Assembly: GCA_945859605.1 (NCBI GenBank)
Contig: OX243827.1
Location: 23,386,417 to 23,450,416 of the forward strand
Length of the DNA: 64,000 nucleotides
Direction of reading: 5' to 3'
Source: Lumbricus rubellus
Lineage: Eukaryota > Annelida > Clitellata > Crassiclitellata > Lumbricidae
The translations under genes were made by a program, and so were the position numbers. Shown piece after piece: positions 1 through 10,913 of this stretch. The notes under the pieces were generated by a model, which was not told the DNA's origin, did not search any database, and worked only from the letters and a program-made list of their open reading frames with translations. Position 1 is the stretch's first letter, and each line of letters opens with the position of its first letter.

Positions 1-665
1 GGTGGTGGTGGTGGTGGTGGTGGTGATGGTGGTGGTGGTGGTGGTGGTGTTTTGGGCTGCAAGAATTTGAGCAACGAAGAAAGGTTGAAAAGGTGTTGAC
101 ATGCAACACTGGAGATGGAAAAATAATATTATTATTATTGTGCAGCAGAACAGATCTATATAATTATTGAAACCTGTCAGATATTCACTGAATAAGAAAA
201 GCTGTGTAGTGGGCGAGGCTCCTTACCTTAGCACCAAAGAAAGCGACTCAATGACATAGCTTATTTAGGAGGTCTAAGGAACATTAGAGTAGAAATTTTT
301 AAGTGCAAGAGTAGGCCTATTTGCACTCGTAGAATGACTTGTAGAGCTAGAAAAGCACCGCCACATTGGACACTGTCAATGCTTTTAAAGGGGAATCTAT
401 ATAATAGTGAAATAGACTTTTAAGCGTTGCATGTGAATTTGCAGAAGTTCTAACGACGACAATACATCTTTGAACCACCTAAGAACAAAAACATTGACAC
501 GATATGCTGTGTTTTATGTGTCTATGATCAGTCTTAAGAGTGAGATTTGGCTGACTACGGTATGGTTCTATGAAATTTAATGCAATCGTCAGTGTCACCC
601 TGTCACCTTGTGCCTTCTCAATGAACTCTAGCAACCATCGTCAGTAAGTTATATAGTATACTATT
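1..665. other. Non-coding flank with GGT simple repeat
   Basis: Bases 1-48 are a (GGT)n microsatellite with one GAT variant. The rest is AT-rich sequence with no open frame or splice pattern that I can support. The 8 bases before position 666 (ATACTATT) are the left target-site copy of the next element. Confidence 0.7.
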
Positions 666-813
666 CAATAGCGTAGCCAGGAATTTCTGATGAGAGGGGG
701 TTTATGGCCGGATGCCTGTTTTTCTGATATAATTGGACAAAAAACCTTTTAAAAAACTTTTTTCCTAAGCTAATGGTTTTGTTATTCCCAAACCCCTCTT
801 GGCTACGTCACGG
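666..813. mobile_element. Short hAT-type MITE (148 bp)
   Basis: The left end is CAATAGCGTAGCCAGG and the right end is an imperfect inverted match (TTGGCTACGTCACGG). The 8 bases ATACTATT lie directly on both sides, at 658-665 and 814-821. Eight-base duplications with ends of the CArtGGCGTAGCC type are typical of non-autonomous hAT elements. There is no coding capacity. It is related by its ends to the element at 15725-16526. Confidence 0.75.
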
Positions 814-1055
814 ATACTATTATGTATACATGTACCTGCAGATCAATATAATCTGCATTGCAATTTACATATAAATAATGACACGATACCTTTACGGAGC
901 ATAATGCAGCTATTTAGCAGTGGAACTACATGGTTGAAAAATATCATACCGGCCTTAGGCCTATAGTAATGAGTTTCTTCATAATTATCCATACCTGTAG
1001 AATATTTTCTAATGATGACATAAAATTGAAGATAATGAAGTCATGCATATTAATA

Positions 1056-1850
1056 CACTGTGTCCGGTTAAAAAGTAGCCCCCACAAAAAAGTGTCATAA
1101 CTCGGTCAAAACGTTTGGGATTTGTCTGAAATTTCAAACACAGCAACAGCGGCCATATTTACACGAGATTCTAAAACCGATTAGAAATATACCTGAGTTT
1201 GTCAAATTTATAAGTGTTTGCGTTGGAGCACCGACAAATTGAACTTTCCAACATGGAAAACCTGAAAGGAAGTGAAATTCAGCTAAATATAGTGTTCAAA
1301 ATGTCCATCTTGTTCACGGACACACGGCCGTAAACTTAGACGGTACTGTTTGATGGTCCTGTCGATGATCACCAGGTTAAGCAACTGCCAATCTTCAAAC
1401 AGACGCGCCCTACGCCCTACGGTTATCGATGTCATGAATACGCGGCTACGCGCGAACGAAAAACACGCTCCTCCAGTACATGTACTCCGGATCAAAGTCT
1501 GGACTGCTGGACGGCTACAGCTGCAGGATATGAAGCCGAGTGTCTCCCGGGATAGCTATTAACCTACTACGTCTACGATCGTGTGTCCGAGAACAAGAAA
1601 CACATTTTTTGGCACCATAATAGCTGAATTTCACTTCCTTTCAGGTTTTCCATGTTGGAAAGTTCAATTTGTCGGTGCTCCAACGCAAACGCTCATAAAT
1701 TTGACAAACTCGCAAATATTTGCAAACGACTTTGTAATCTCGTGTAAATATGGCCACTGTTGTTGTGTTTAAAATTTCAGACAAATCCAAAACGTTTTGA
1801 CCGAGTTATGACACTTGTTTGTGGGGGCTACTTTTTATCCGGACACAGTG
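1056..1850. mobile_element. TA-flanked transposon with ~270-bp inverted repeats
   Basis: The left arm (about 1056-1326) and right arm (about 1577-1850) are long imperfect inverted copies. They start CACTGTGTCCGG and end CCGGACACAGTG. The dinucleotide TA sits on each side (1054-1055, 1851-1852), as for Tc1/mariner-superfamily insertions. The central 250 bp have a short minus-strand frame ending at 1283 whose last residues (GHFEHYI) resemble the C-terminus of such transposases. This is likely an internally deleted copy. The TIRs and TA are seen directly; the family is inferred. Confidence 0.75.
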
Positions 1851-2065
1851 TAGATTGCACTAACTGTAGTTGGCTTCAATGACGTTTAATGACGTCTATT
1901 CTCTGCTCAGTGGTCATTAGATTGCAATGATTCGTGTAATCATGCATTTTAATTAACCCAATTATTACTGAAATAGCAAGCGTAACGAGGCAACTCAAGA
2001 CGGAGAGAATTGGTATCATCGAGCGTTTGAAGTTGCCTCAACTCTCAAGCCAGTTAGATCTACCC

Positions 2066-2440
2066 TGATGAAGAGGAAGGAGAAGGAGACGGAGAAGGAC
2101 ACAGGAGAAGCAGAAGAAGAGGGAAAGATAAGAAGGAGAAGACGGTGAGGAAACAGACGAAGTAGGAGTGAAGGTGACGGATGAGAAGGATGAGAAGGAT
2201 AAGGGGAAGAGAAACGAGCAAGACGAGAAGGATGAGGAGGAAGAGGAAGAGGAAGAAGAAGAAGAGGAGGAGGAGGAAAAGTAGGAGGATGAGGAGGCAG
2301 AGGAAGAGGAAGAGGAAGTAGAAGCAGAAGAAGAAGAAGAAGAAGAAGAAGAAGAAGAAGAAGAAGAGGAGGAGGAGAAGTAGGATGAGGAGGAGGAGGA
2401 AGAAGAAGAAGACACGGAGAAAGAAGAAGTGAATGTTAAG
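2066..2440. repeat. Purine-only GAA/GAG tract
   Basis: About 375 bp of almost uninterrupted purines on the + strand (GAA, GAG and GGA triplets). On the minus strand this gives meaningless serine- or leucine-rich frames. Such homopurine mirror tracts can form triplex DNA. It ends shortly before the duplicated block that begins near 2590. Confidence 0.85.
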
Positions 2441-2589
2441 AAAATGAAGAAGAGGCATAAGCTTTAGAACAATAATTACAAGAGGAACAAAAAGGAAAGA
2501 AGAAGATGAAGAATAGTTGATGTGAAAGGAGGAGATGGAGAAGCACGGGTAAACAATAATGGCCGAGAAAGACAATCAGAACAAGATAA

Positions 2590-2820
2590 CCATCGACCAT
2601 GCATGCCTTCATGATCCTGATGATGAATGAGGTCATCTCAGCATTCACGTTTGTCTTTCAATCTTCTCGGTCTGTCTTTCTGTCTGTCTTGCTGTCTGTT
2701 TGTCTTTATGTCTGTCTGTCTTCATGTCTGTCTGTATGTATGTCTGTCTGTCTTCATGTCTGTCTGTCTGTCTGTCTGTCTCTATATCTGTATTTATGTC
2801 TGTCTGTCTGTCTTCATGTA

Positions 2821-2881
<61 letters not shown>

Positions 2882-3334
2882 GTCTGTCTGTCTGTCTGTC
2901 TTCCTGGTTGTCTCTCTCACTTTCTGCTTTTAATCTACTGACGGATGGATGTCTTGCGTGCCAGCAGCTGCTGAATGCGACGACGGGTTCGTCTAGGACC
3001 TAGACTCTAGGTATAGGCCTACTATTATAGTAGGCTATTATAGTCATTGGATATGCTGTCCATTTTAACAACATCTTCTGACAGCCTGTGAGGCCGTTGA
3101 CGTAAACCTCACCGCATAAAAAGACGAGTAAAAAGTGACCTCCTCTCTAACTCGGGATTTAGACTGGCACCACTAGGGTAGGGAAGTTGCGGATCTTCGC
3201 CGGTTACATATAGTCTACATGTATAGCGTCCTTCGTTTTAAGAGACAGGAATAAGCTGATGAATAGGCCGCTCATGCACTGTACAAGAATCATTCGTTTG
3301 TCACATACCGAATACGCTCTCATCTGATTTGTAT
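2590..3334. repeat. Copy 1 of a duplicated block, left of the gap
   Basis: Starts at GATGAATGAGGTCATC, runs through a (TCTG)n tract (about 2668-2900), then about 430 bp of unique-looking sequence, and stops at the N gap. The same order of sequence recurs after the gap from 3571. Within copy 1 the two insertions seen in copy 2 (4096-4435 and about 4484-5874) are absent. Its last bases, up to 3334, match 5875-5940. See the finding on false duplication. Confidence 0.85.
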
Positions 3335-3534
3335 NNNNNNNNNNNNNNNNNNNNNNNNNNNNNNNNNNNNNNNNNNNNNNNNNNNNNNNNNNNNNNNNNN
3401 NNNNNNNNNNNNNNNNNNNNNNNNNNNNNNNNNNNNNNNNNNNNNNNNNNNNNNNNNNNNNNNNNNNNNNNNNNNNNNNNNNNNNNNNNNNNNNNNNNNN
3501 NNNNNNNNNNNNNNNNNNNNNNNNNNNNNNNNNN
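3335..3534. other. Assembly gap (200 N)
   Basis: A run of exactly 200 unknown bases, a size often used as a placeholder between contigs. No gene can be called across it. Confidence 0.99.
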
Positions 3535-4480
3535 GGAGGAGGAGGAGGAGAAGAAGAAGAAGAAGAATGGTGATGAATGAGGTCATCTCAGCATTCACTT
3601 TTGTCTTTCAATCTTCTCTGTCTGTCTGTCTTTTTTGCTGTCTGTTTATCCTTAAATGTCTGTCAGTATGTCTGTCTGTCTATATGTCTGTCTTTATGTC
3701 TATCTGTCTGTCTGTCTGTCTGTATGTCTGTCTGTCTTTATTTCTGTCTGTCAGTATGCCTGTCTGTATGCCTGCTTTCCTGGTTGTCTCTCTCACTTTC
3801 TGCTTTTAGTCTACTGACGGATGGATGGACGTCTTGCGTGCCAGCAGCTGCTGAATCCGACGACGGGTTCGTCTAGGTATACTATATACTATAAATTGTA
3901 TAGTATTATAGTCATTGGATAGGCTGTCCATTTTAACAACATCTTCTGACAGCCTGTGGGGCCGTTGACGTAAACCTCACCGCATAAAAAGACGAGTAGA
4001 AAGTGCCCTCCTCTCTAACTCGGGATTTAGACTGGCACCACTAGAGTAGGGAAGTTGCGGATCTTCTCCGGTTACATATAGTCTATACTCTATAGCAGGG
4101 GTGTCAAACCTTTTTTAGTGGCGGGCCAGTGTGACCACGTTCTAACAAGTGGCGGGCCAGTGTGAACATCTTCTAACAAGTGGCGGGCCAAGGTGTCGAA
4201 GCTCCTGAGGAAAATTTGGTAGTGATCTTAGAGGGAGCTCCGGGCTTGGTCAGCCAATTTCCAGTAAAGTCCAAATATCGTGAAAAGATCTTGATTCAAT
4301 GTCCACTTTTCGCTTCTTATTAAATTTTGACAACATTTTAAATAATTTTTTAATCTTTAGGGAAGGCTCCGCGGGCCAGAAAAAAATCGTCGGCGGGCCA
4401 GAAATGGCCCGCGGGCCAGCTCTTTGACACCCCTGCTCTATAGCGTCCTTCGTAATTAAGAGACAGGAATAAGCTGATGA
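3535..4480. repeat. Copy 2 of the duplicated block, right of the gap
   Basis: Begins with GGA/GAA triplets like the tract that precedes copy 1, then GGTGATGAATGAGGTC, a shorter and diverged (TCTG)n tract (about 3618-3780), and the same 3' sequence as copy 1 (for example 3798-3880 versus 2926-3000). It carries a precise 340-bp transposon insertion at 4096-4435 that copy 1 lacks. Confidence 0.85.
4096..4435. mobile_element. hAT-type MITE with GCGGGCCAG motifs (340 bp)
   Basis: Terminal inverted repeats CAGGGGTGTCAAA and TTTGACACCCCTG are flanked by the 8-base duplication CTCTATAG (4088-4095 and 4436-4443). Repeated GTGGCGGGCCAG words follow the left end, and GGCCCGCGGGCCAG lies near the right end. 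The empty site is present in copy 1 of the surrounding duplication near 3213-3230, so the insertion is well defined. No coding capacity. Confidence 0.9.
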
Positions 4481-4493
4481 ATAATAGACGAAT

Positions 4494-4585
4494 AAGATAT
4501 AACGCAGTGCTCGTGAATAAGCTGATGCCCCGCGCTTGGCTTTCGAGTAGCGCTTTAGAAGCTTAGAGATTACGATTACGATTCC
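4494..4585 (+). repeat. Dispersed repeat, copy with inverted partner at 27327-27413
   Basis: The stretch with GAATAAGCTGATGCCCC, the words GCTTGGCTTTCGAGTAGCG and ACGATTACGAT recurs in inverse orientation in GID4 intron 2. The family is unknown to me. It lies inside the extra 1.4 kb carried by copy 2 but not copy 1. Confidence 0.7.
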
Positions 4586-4756
4586 CGGGCCACAAAGTAT
4601 AGGCTTACTATACCTAATTATTGTTATGTAGTTATTCGTTGTAATACTCCAGCGGCAGTCAAACTGAGCTGTAGAACTTGATACATAAAGAAATTATCAT
4701 TACAGTCTAATCTAATCTACTTTAAACGAATATAGTTCAATAATATAGACGTTATC

Positions 4757-5050
4757 CATGGGCGCCCGGACATAGGGGCAAGAGGGGGCACTTGCCCCAA
4801 AACAAAATCGATTTCCTAATTTTTAACTAGGCCTTTTTGGATTCTAGCAAATTTCTTCGCACTCAAGAGCTAATGTTACTAATAATTATACACAATGTGA
4901 ACTTAGAAATTGACATATTATAGAAACCTCTGTGAAAAATAGTCGTCTTCTTAATTTTCTGCTTTGCATTTTCAAGCTCTTGCTAAAAAATTTGTTACCG
5001 TGACCATTGTGTTTTGCCCCTTCCTGCAAAATTTTCTGCGGGCGCCCATG
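4757..5050. mobile_element. hAT-type MITE (294 bp)
   Basis: Ends are CATGGGCGCCCG and CGGGCGCCCATG, perfect inverted copies of 12 bp. The target duplication ACGTTATC is present at 4749-4756 and 5051-5058. Non-coding. A different subfamily from the element at 4096. Confidence 0.88.
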
Positions 5051-6018
5051 ACGTTATCGTAATGACCAAGCCACGAATCGAGATGAATTCCACAACCAAC
5101 AACTCATAAAACACTGCAAAATCCAGTTCGACATCTGAAACATCAGAAAGACCAGAGGTCATGCCTTTCAACCGGACAATAATATATTTCTTGTGCAATC
5201 GGAAACTCTATACAATCCATAAAATAGCAGCACATTGTGAAGACCGTGCGCGTTATTTGCCCGTTGTAATTTAATCATGAACGTCAACAACATCCATAAC
5301 TATTCGTCTTTCACATCGAATCCGGATCACGAGAGTAACCGATGCATAGCCTATACGAATTTTGAAAGGTCGTAGCAAGGGGGGGGGGGTGTTTGAACAC
5401 CCCGCCCGCAAAATGGCATAATGCTACCATGAAATAGTGCATTTACATGTACTAACACAATCATGATAATTATAAGGACTAAGGGGATTTCATGTTGGTC
5501 TTATTTCTATGAGACATTTTACAATAGATTAACAGTACTCATCCTAAAATCCCTTATAATAGCCCGCTGATTCGGTTGCTTTTCGGTCTGCTCATTGCCA
5601 CATGGTTGTGTAAACATCCCCGAAATAAAATCCTAGCGACGGCCTTGGAATTTTGTCTGTATACATAATGTTATCTTGGCGTCGATGTCGTAGGCTTGCC
5701 GTGCATTCGTGTGGTCAGCTGTTTTCCTTTGCATTAACCCGATACATGCTCAATCGTCGTAGAGACACTGTGTGTGTGCGCGCGCGCGTGTGTGTGCGCG
5801 CGCGCGAGCTTGTCAGTATATATTTACGTGGGCTACTAAGTAGGTATATATGAATTGGTATGTATGCATGTATAGGCCGCTCATGCGCTGTATAAGCATT
5901 CGTTAGTCGCATACCGAATACGCTCTCGTCTGATTTGTATGCATGCGCTGTAAGTTGTTTCCTTATAATATTACAGGACCAATAAATCCAATCCTTAGAC
6001 GATCGACAACCGGCAACA
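5051..6018. other. GPCR upstream region with alternating CG/TG tract
   Basis: Contains a run of G (5380-5389) and, at about 5770-5807, an alternating purine-pyrimidine stretch of TG and CG dinucleotides some 210 bp before the GPCR start codon. Such stretches favour Z-DNA. The sequence at 5875-5940 matches the end of copy 1 before the gap. No TATA box can be assigned with confidence, and no gene is seen in the first 600 bp. Confidence 0.6.
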
Positions 6019-7275
6019 ATGTCTCCGTGGTCGTCCGCTACTGCAGACGCCCACCATCTTAACCCGTCGACCTGCGGCACTAACTCCTCCGAAGCCCTGT
6101 CATTATCGGCCGCCAACAAGTCACCATTTGTCGACCTCCTCCTCTGTTCCAACCGATCGCTATCAACAGAGATGGATCATGGAGAAGATGGAAACACGAC
6201 CTCTCCAGGTCACGGATGGACCGCAGGGGGAGATGGTTACCAGATGAAAGTGGTCGCGGCCATCGCCTACGCCCTCATCTGTGTAATCGGTCTGGCTGGC
6301 AACGGTCTGGTCGTCTTCGTCATCGCCCGTTACTCCAACATGAAGACGGTCACGAATCTCTACATCCTAAACCTCTCGATCGCTGACGGTGTGTTCCTGC
6401 TCGGGCTCCCGCTCCTGCTGACGACGCTTCTCGCCAAACGCTGGCTGTTCGGAATCGTCGTCTGCAAGGTGTACTACGTCATGACGTGCGTCAATGCCTT
6501 CACCGGATCCTTCACTCTAACGGTCATGAGCGCTGACAGATACCTTGCCATCTGCCACCCGATCACCGCTATATCGTACCGCACGCCCCGCAACGCCCTG
6601 CTCGTCATCGGCGCGCTCTGGGTCGTCTCGTTCCTGCCCATGGTACCAATCATCCTATACGCAGGGCTGGTTGAGCAAGCGCCTCATTCGGACCGCTACA
6701 CTTGCACTGTCGATTGGCCAACTGCACACGTCATCGCTGCATCACATGCTTTCGTCATCTACAACCTTGTCCTTGGCTTTCTCGCTCCAGTCACCGGCAT
6801 CTGTATTTTCTACGGCCTCCTTGTGCTACGCCTTCGCGGAGCCCGGCCGGCCGCGCAGTCCTCCACGGCAGGACGCAACGGTAGGGCGGCACGACGCCAC
6901 CCGAGAGTGACGCGATTGGTGACGCTGATTATCGCCGTCTATATCGTCTGCTGGTTGCCGTACTGGGCGTTCCAGATCCACCTGATCTCGGCCCATCCGA
7001 CCATTGGGAGCGGCTACTGGAAGATCTACCTCTACCACGTTCTGACCCTGCTCTCCTACGCCAACAGCATGATCAACCCGTTTCTGTACGCCTTCACGAA
7101 TCATAACTTTCGTGAGAGCTTCACGGCGGCGCTCGGGTGCAGCTGCGGTCCGAGGAAGGGAGAGGCGGCGGTGTACGAGATGACGAATCCTGAGGATAGA
7201 GCTCGATGTCGTCAGAAGGACGGGCGCAGATTTCTGATTACAGGATGCTCCAAGACTGTGGCGTCAGAAATTTAA
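6019..7275 (+). CDS. Somatostatin/allatostatin-C-type peptide GPCR (class A)
   Basis: A single uninterrupted 418-aa frame gives a complete class A receptor. The 75-residue extracellular N-terminus has four N-glycosylation sequons (N22, N33, N45, N59). Family marks are GNGLVVF in TM1, NLSIAD with Asp123 in TM2, Cys149 and Cys229 for the extracellular disulfide, DRYLAICHP at 173-181, CWLPYW at 311-316 in TM6 and NPFLY at 353-357 in TM7. The TM7 segment YANSMINPFLYAF and the following NFRESF resemble somatostatin, opioid and allatostatin-C receptors. CSC at 374-376 could be palmitoylated. It should sit in the plasma membrane and signal through G proteins, probably Gi/o. The ligand is not determined by the sequence; galanin- or kisspeptin-like receptors are alternatives. 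The coding part is intronless and GC-rich against AT-rich surroundings. Confidence 0.88.
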   Translation: MSPWSSATADAHHLNPSTCGTNSSEALSLSAANKSPFVDLLLCSNRSLSTEMDHGEDGNTTSPGHGWTAGGDGYQMKVVAAIAYALICVIGLAGNGLVVFVIARYSNMKTVTNLYILNLSIADGVFLLGLPLLLTTLLAKRWLFGIVVCKVYYVMTCVNAFTGSFTLTVMSADRYLAICHPITAISYRTPRNALLVIGALWVVSFLPMVPIILYAGLVEQAPHSDRYTCTVDWPTAHVIAASHAFVIYNLVLGFLAPVTGICIFYGLLVLRLRGARPAAQSSTAGRNGRAARRHPRVTRLVTLIIAVYIVCWLPYWAFQIHLISAHPTIGSGYWKIYLYHVLTLLSYANSMINPFLYAFTNHNFRESFTAALGCSCGPRKGEAAVYEMTNPEDRARCRQKDGRRFLITGCSKTVASEI

Positions 7276-8690
7276 CTGAAATTTGTAAGTATCGTATGAT
7301 TTCATTGACGCAACTTGGTCCGGATATAATGCTGAGCATCCATCCATACATCCATCGTATGGTCAAACTATAGAACGGGAGTTCACCGGTTATAGTTCTT
7401 CGTGTGTGCGTGCGTTCACAAGTGGAGACACTTCTCATTTTCTGTGCATCGCTTTAGCCAACTGATGTGATAGTTCAGCTCTTAATGACAATCAACGTGT
7501 TGTTAAAGGCACGGACGTGTGTATTATAATCATTAGCTCGATCGACAGGACCAGTGCAACCATTCCATATCTCATACGGCCTATAAAACAGTGGACCAGT
7601 GCTAAAAGTGTGAAAAAAGAAGTGCTTGGACGCCGCTTACCTTTCCAAAAGAAGTGCCAGGACGCCCCTTACATTGTCAAGTGTGCTGGCCAAATAAGTG
7701 GCAGGACGGCATAGAGATTTGACAATAAGTGACAGGACGCCGTCCATGACCGTCCTGTCACACATTAAGCCCTGAGTTGGACTAACTGTCCGGAGCCAGA
7801 GTTGATAGCCTACACTCAAAGCATTTCAGAAGTCAGGATCGAATCGATGGACTATTATAATGATTTTGCATTGATCGTAACACATATTGCATATTTTTAT
7901 TATTAATAGGCTACATGTAAAGTCTTGCATTATTATTATCAATATATCAATATTATTATTAGCCTATCATTATTAATAATATTGTTGCTTGTGTTGTTGC
8001 TGTAATAGTGATGTTGCTGCTATTGTATTATTGCTGTTGCTGCTGTTGTTATTGTTAAAATTCTTATTATTGTCACTGCTAGGCCCTACTGCATGCTATT
8101 ATTGTTATTGCTGCTACTGTTGCTGCTGCAGTTTTATTGTTAGCCTATTAAGCCTATTATTATTCGTGCTTTTTTATATGGAGTCAGTGATAGGCCTAAT
8201 TATTTATACGTACGCTATCGCGCTGAGATAGCTTCCGATCTGTTTTGGCTCTTCGAGTGACATTATTAAAAATGTTCAATTACAGAATATAGTGACTCAG
8301 ATAAATGACATCTGTGATTGTAAAATTAATGGAAAAGTGAATCGAACATCTGCCTAACCAAAAAGAAACGCGAATAACTGATTTCCTCATCTAAGATGAA
8401 TGAATCGCTTTATCACAATCTAGGCCCTTCTAGGGCCTATAGGTGCTCGACCGAATTTAGCTGGTTGAGCTTTTTCATGAAGAAACTGGACAGCTGGGTG
8501 GAACAATTATAATAGACTCTTAAAGCCTATAATTATGTAGGCCTACCTGTTTAACTTAAATGTGACTGTGAGTGATAGCTTCGTGTTGCAGTGTTTTACG
8601 ATGACTTTGTGTTGAAAACCGTTCAGCGGCTTCGGAAAAACCTCTAGCCTAAATGAAAGTATAAATATTTTAAACAGTGTTGTTGTTAGA
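7276..8690. other. Intergenic, low-complexity
   Basis: The 3' flank of the GPCR. At 7615-7755 four diverged copies of a short unit containing AGTGSCAGGACGCC are seen. From about 7900 to 8170 the sequence is TTA/TTG/CTG triplet-rich and yields only leucine- and cysteine-rich chance frames. No gene is supported. Confidence 0.6.
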
Positions 8691-8732
8691 AGATGTATAG
8701 TCTACTTTTACTTTGCGGTTCGAGTGACTTCA

Positions 8733-8735
8733 GGC

Positions 8736-8786
<51 letters not shown>

Positions 8787-8868
8787 AGGACATAGACAGG
8801 CAGACTCAGAAATACATAGATAGGCAGATACATAAAAACACAGACAAACACACACACGTACACACCCA

Positions 8869-8899
<31 letters not shown>

Positions 8900-9100
8900 A
8901 CAAAGACGGGCAGGCTCAGAAAGACACAGATAGGCAGACACACAGGAAAACACAGACATTCAGACAAAAGCAGACATACAAATTAGCCTACACAGATAGA
9001 CAGTCAAACAGAAGACCTTGGCATAATTGTCAAAACAACTGCCAAACAACTGAAAAACAGTTTTTAACAGACCGACACGCAGACAGACAGACAGACAGAC
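8733..9100. repeat. CAGA/CACA microsatellite cluster
   Basis: A (CAGA)n tract at 8733-8786, degenerate CAGA repeats onward, a run of C around 8868-8885 followed by (CA)n, and further CAGA units at 9075-9100. The apparent frames here are tetranucleotide artefacts. Confidence 0.9.
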
Positions 9101-9295
9101 AAACGGGCAGTCACTGGTCAGTCAAATGTCCAAATTGCAAACAGATGTTCGCACTTCTACCATCTGCTTTAGACGTTAGATAATTGATGTTGCGCCGCCA
9201 GTGCATCCGGTGCGTCCGCTGATCTACTAATTGGCCGCTCCCCCGGAAGACCACGAAGCACCCGCGTGCTGTGGGTAGCATTATTATACAAGCTG

Positions 9296-9720
9296 ACTCC
9301 TATCTGTCACAAGCTCAAGACGAGTAGCCTAGGCCTATAATTGGGACAGCAACGTCCTTGGCAATTACCGGCATACCGTATACTATAGGCATCCGATATT
9401 ATTAATAAGCGGAATCGATATGTCAGTGGGTCGAGTCACTGACGGTCGGAGCTACCATAGAATAGGCCTATAGTAGGTCTAAACATAAGCCTATCTATGG
9501 GTGCATTAGCCTAACTCATCTGTCACGAGCGCAAGACGGGTATAATTGGGCAGCAACGTCCTTGGCAATTACCGGTATCCGATATTATTAATAAGGGGAA
9601 TCGATATGTCTTGCGCGCATGTGCAGCGGGTCGAGCCATTGATGGTCGTATAGCTACCATAGAATATAGCCTAGTAGGACTAAACATAGGCCTATATATC
9701 TATGGGTGCACTAACTCTTC
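9296..9720. repeat. Tandem duplication of ~215 bp
   Basis: Block 9304-9515 and block 9520-9720 share the same order of words: CTGTCAC, CAGCAACGTCCTTGGCAATTA, CCGATATTATTAATAAG, GAATCGATATGTC, GCTACCATAGAATA and CTATGGGTGCA. They have diverged by small indels and substitutions. TAGGCCTA words are frequent. No coding frame. Confidence 0.85.
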
Positions 9721-10810
9721 TTTCTTTTTAGGCTACATTGCATAATTTTTTAATCGACGGTTCCGGCAAAATAATAGGCTTATTATAGACAATATTAGAC
9801 ATAATTATAATAATTATAATCATATATATATAGATACATATATATATATGCAGCATAGCTGTGAGCGTACTGATGAGTAGGCCTAGGCCTAGGCCCTATA
9901 TCTTCGACATGGTAATTTTAGAGATTGCTTGAAGGATTGTGGCCAATTAGTCCTGTATCCAGCTGTAGAGAAGCGTGCACACAAGGATCGACGCACTTCG
10001 AGCGAGCCAGTTCTTCCCTTTGCTCGCATTGGGAATCATAACCTCCTCCTCTCTCCCCCTATGCCACGCCTCCTACGAAGACATAGGCCTAGAGAAGACT
10101 GAAAGACTCGACCAACCAAATTAGGACTCTAATTAGAACGAAGGCAGATTCTTCTCTCTCTCTTGATCTCTTCTTGACGTCGAGAACATTCTGACCGCGC
10201 ACTACACGACATAACCTACAGATAGGGCCTAATTAAGCTATGCAGGAGCTGTCTATTCTCTATTCTCAATAATTTATTGGAGAGTTCATTTCGTCCACTC
10301 GCCAATTTAGTTAGTGTCTGCGGCGTATAATTAGGACCTAGGCCTATAGGCAACACGTCAAAAAACTAGGCCTATAGGGGCCATCCACGAGGAACGTCTG
10401 CACAAACAAATTGCCTTTTTACTCTCCCTTCCTTTGTCCTAATTTCGCCTTACCCTCCCGGCCAATTTGCGGACATCTGCGTCAGAAGACGATTGGCTAT
10501 CTGGCCTCTAGAGACCTTATGATGAGTCGCTTCGTGAATTCTGATTGATTGGACGAGTCTAACTCGGTCACTGCTCATGTAACGTGTTCTAGCAGTGCCA
10601 GTCTAAAGAGTCGCGAAATGAGGAGGTTGACGCGAATCGCCTTTGTTAGGACACAGTATACCGTAGTTGAAGAACAATAATATTATAGGCCTATAATTGG
10701 AATGAAGGCGTTCATCTATCGTATCTTACTTTACATTTCTGCTGCTTGTGCATGTCAAACCCCATCCACATTCCAAGTTATAATTATTATTTCTACTGTT
10801 AGTAGGCCTA
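9721..10810. other. Intergenic, no gene seen
   Basis: AT-rich sequence with a (TA)n stretch near 9822-9850 and many GGCCTA words. I find no conserved exon, RNA gene or clear transposon end. Confidence 0.55.
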
Positions 10811-10816
10811 CACTCC

Positions 10817-10913
10817 ATGTATGTATGTATGTATGTATGTATGTATGTATGTATGTATGTATGTATGTATGTATGTATGTATGCATGTATGTATGTATGT
10901 ATGTATGTATGTA
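10817..10913. repeat. (ATGT)n microsatellite
   Basis: About 24 tandem ATGT units with one ATGC variant. They abut a tRNA-like SINE relic at 10914-11006. Confidence 0.95.

Noticed and set aside
2038..2941. Several overlapping long frames of Ser, Leu, Cys-Val or Asp-Arg-Gln repeats
   Set aside because: They are translations of GAA/GAG and TCTG simple repeats, open in several frames at once.
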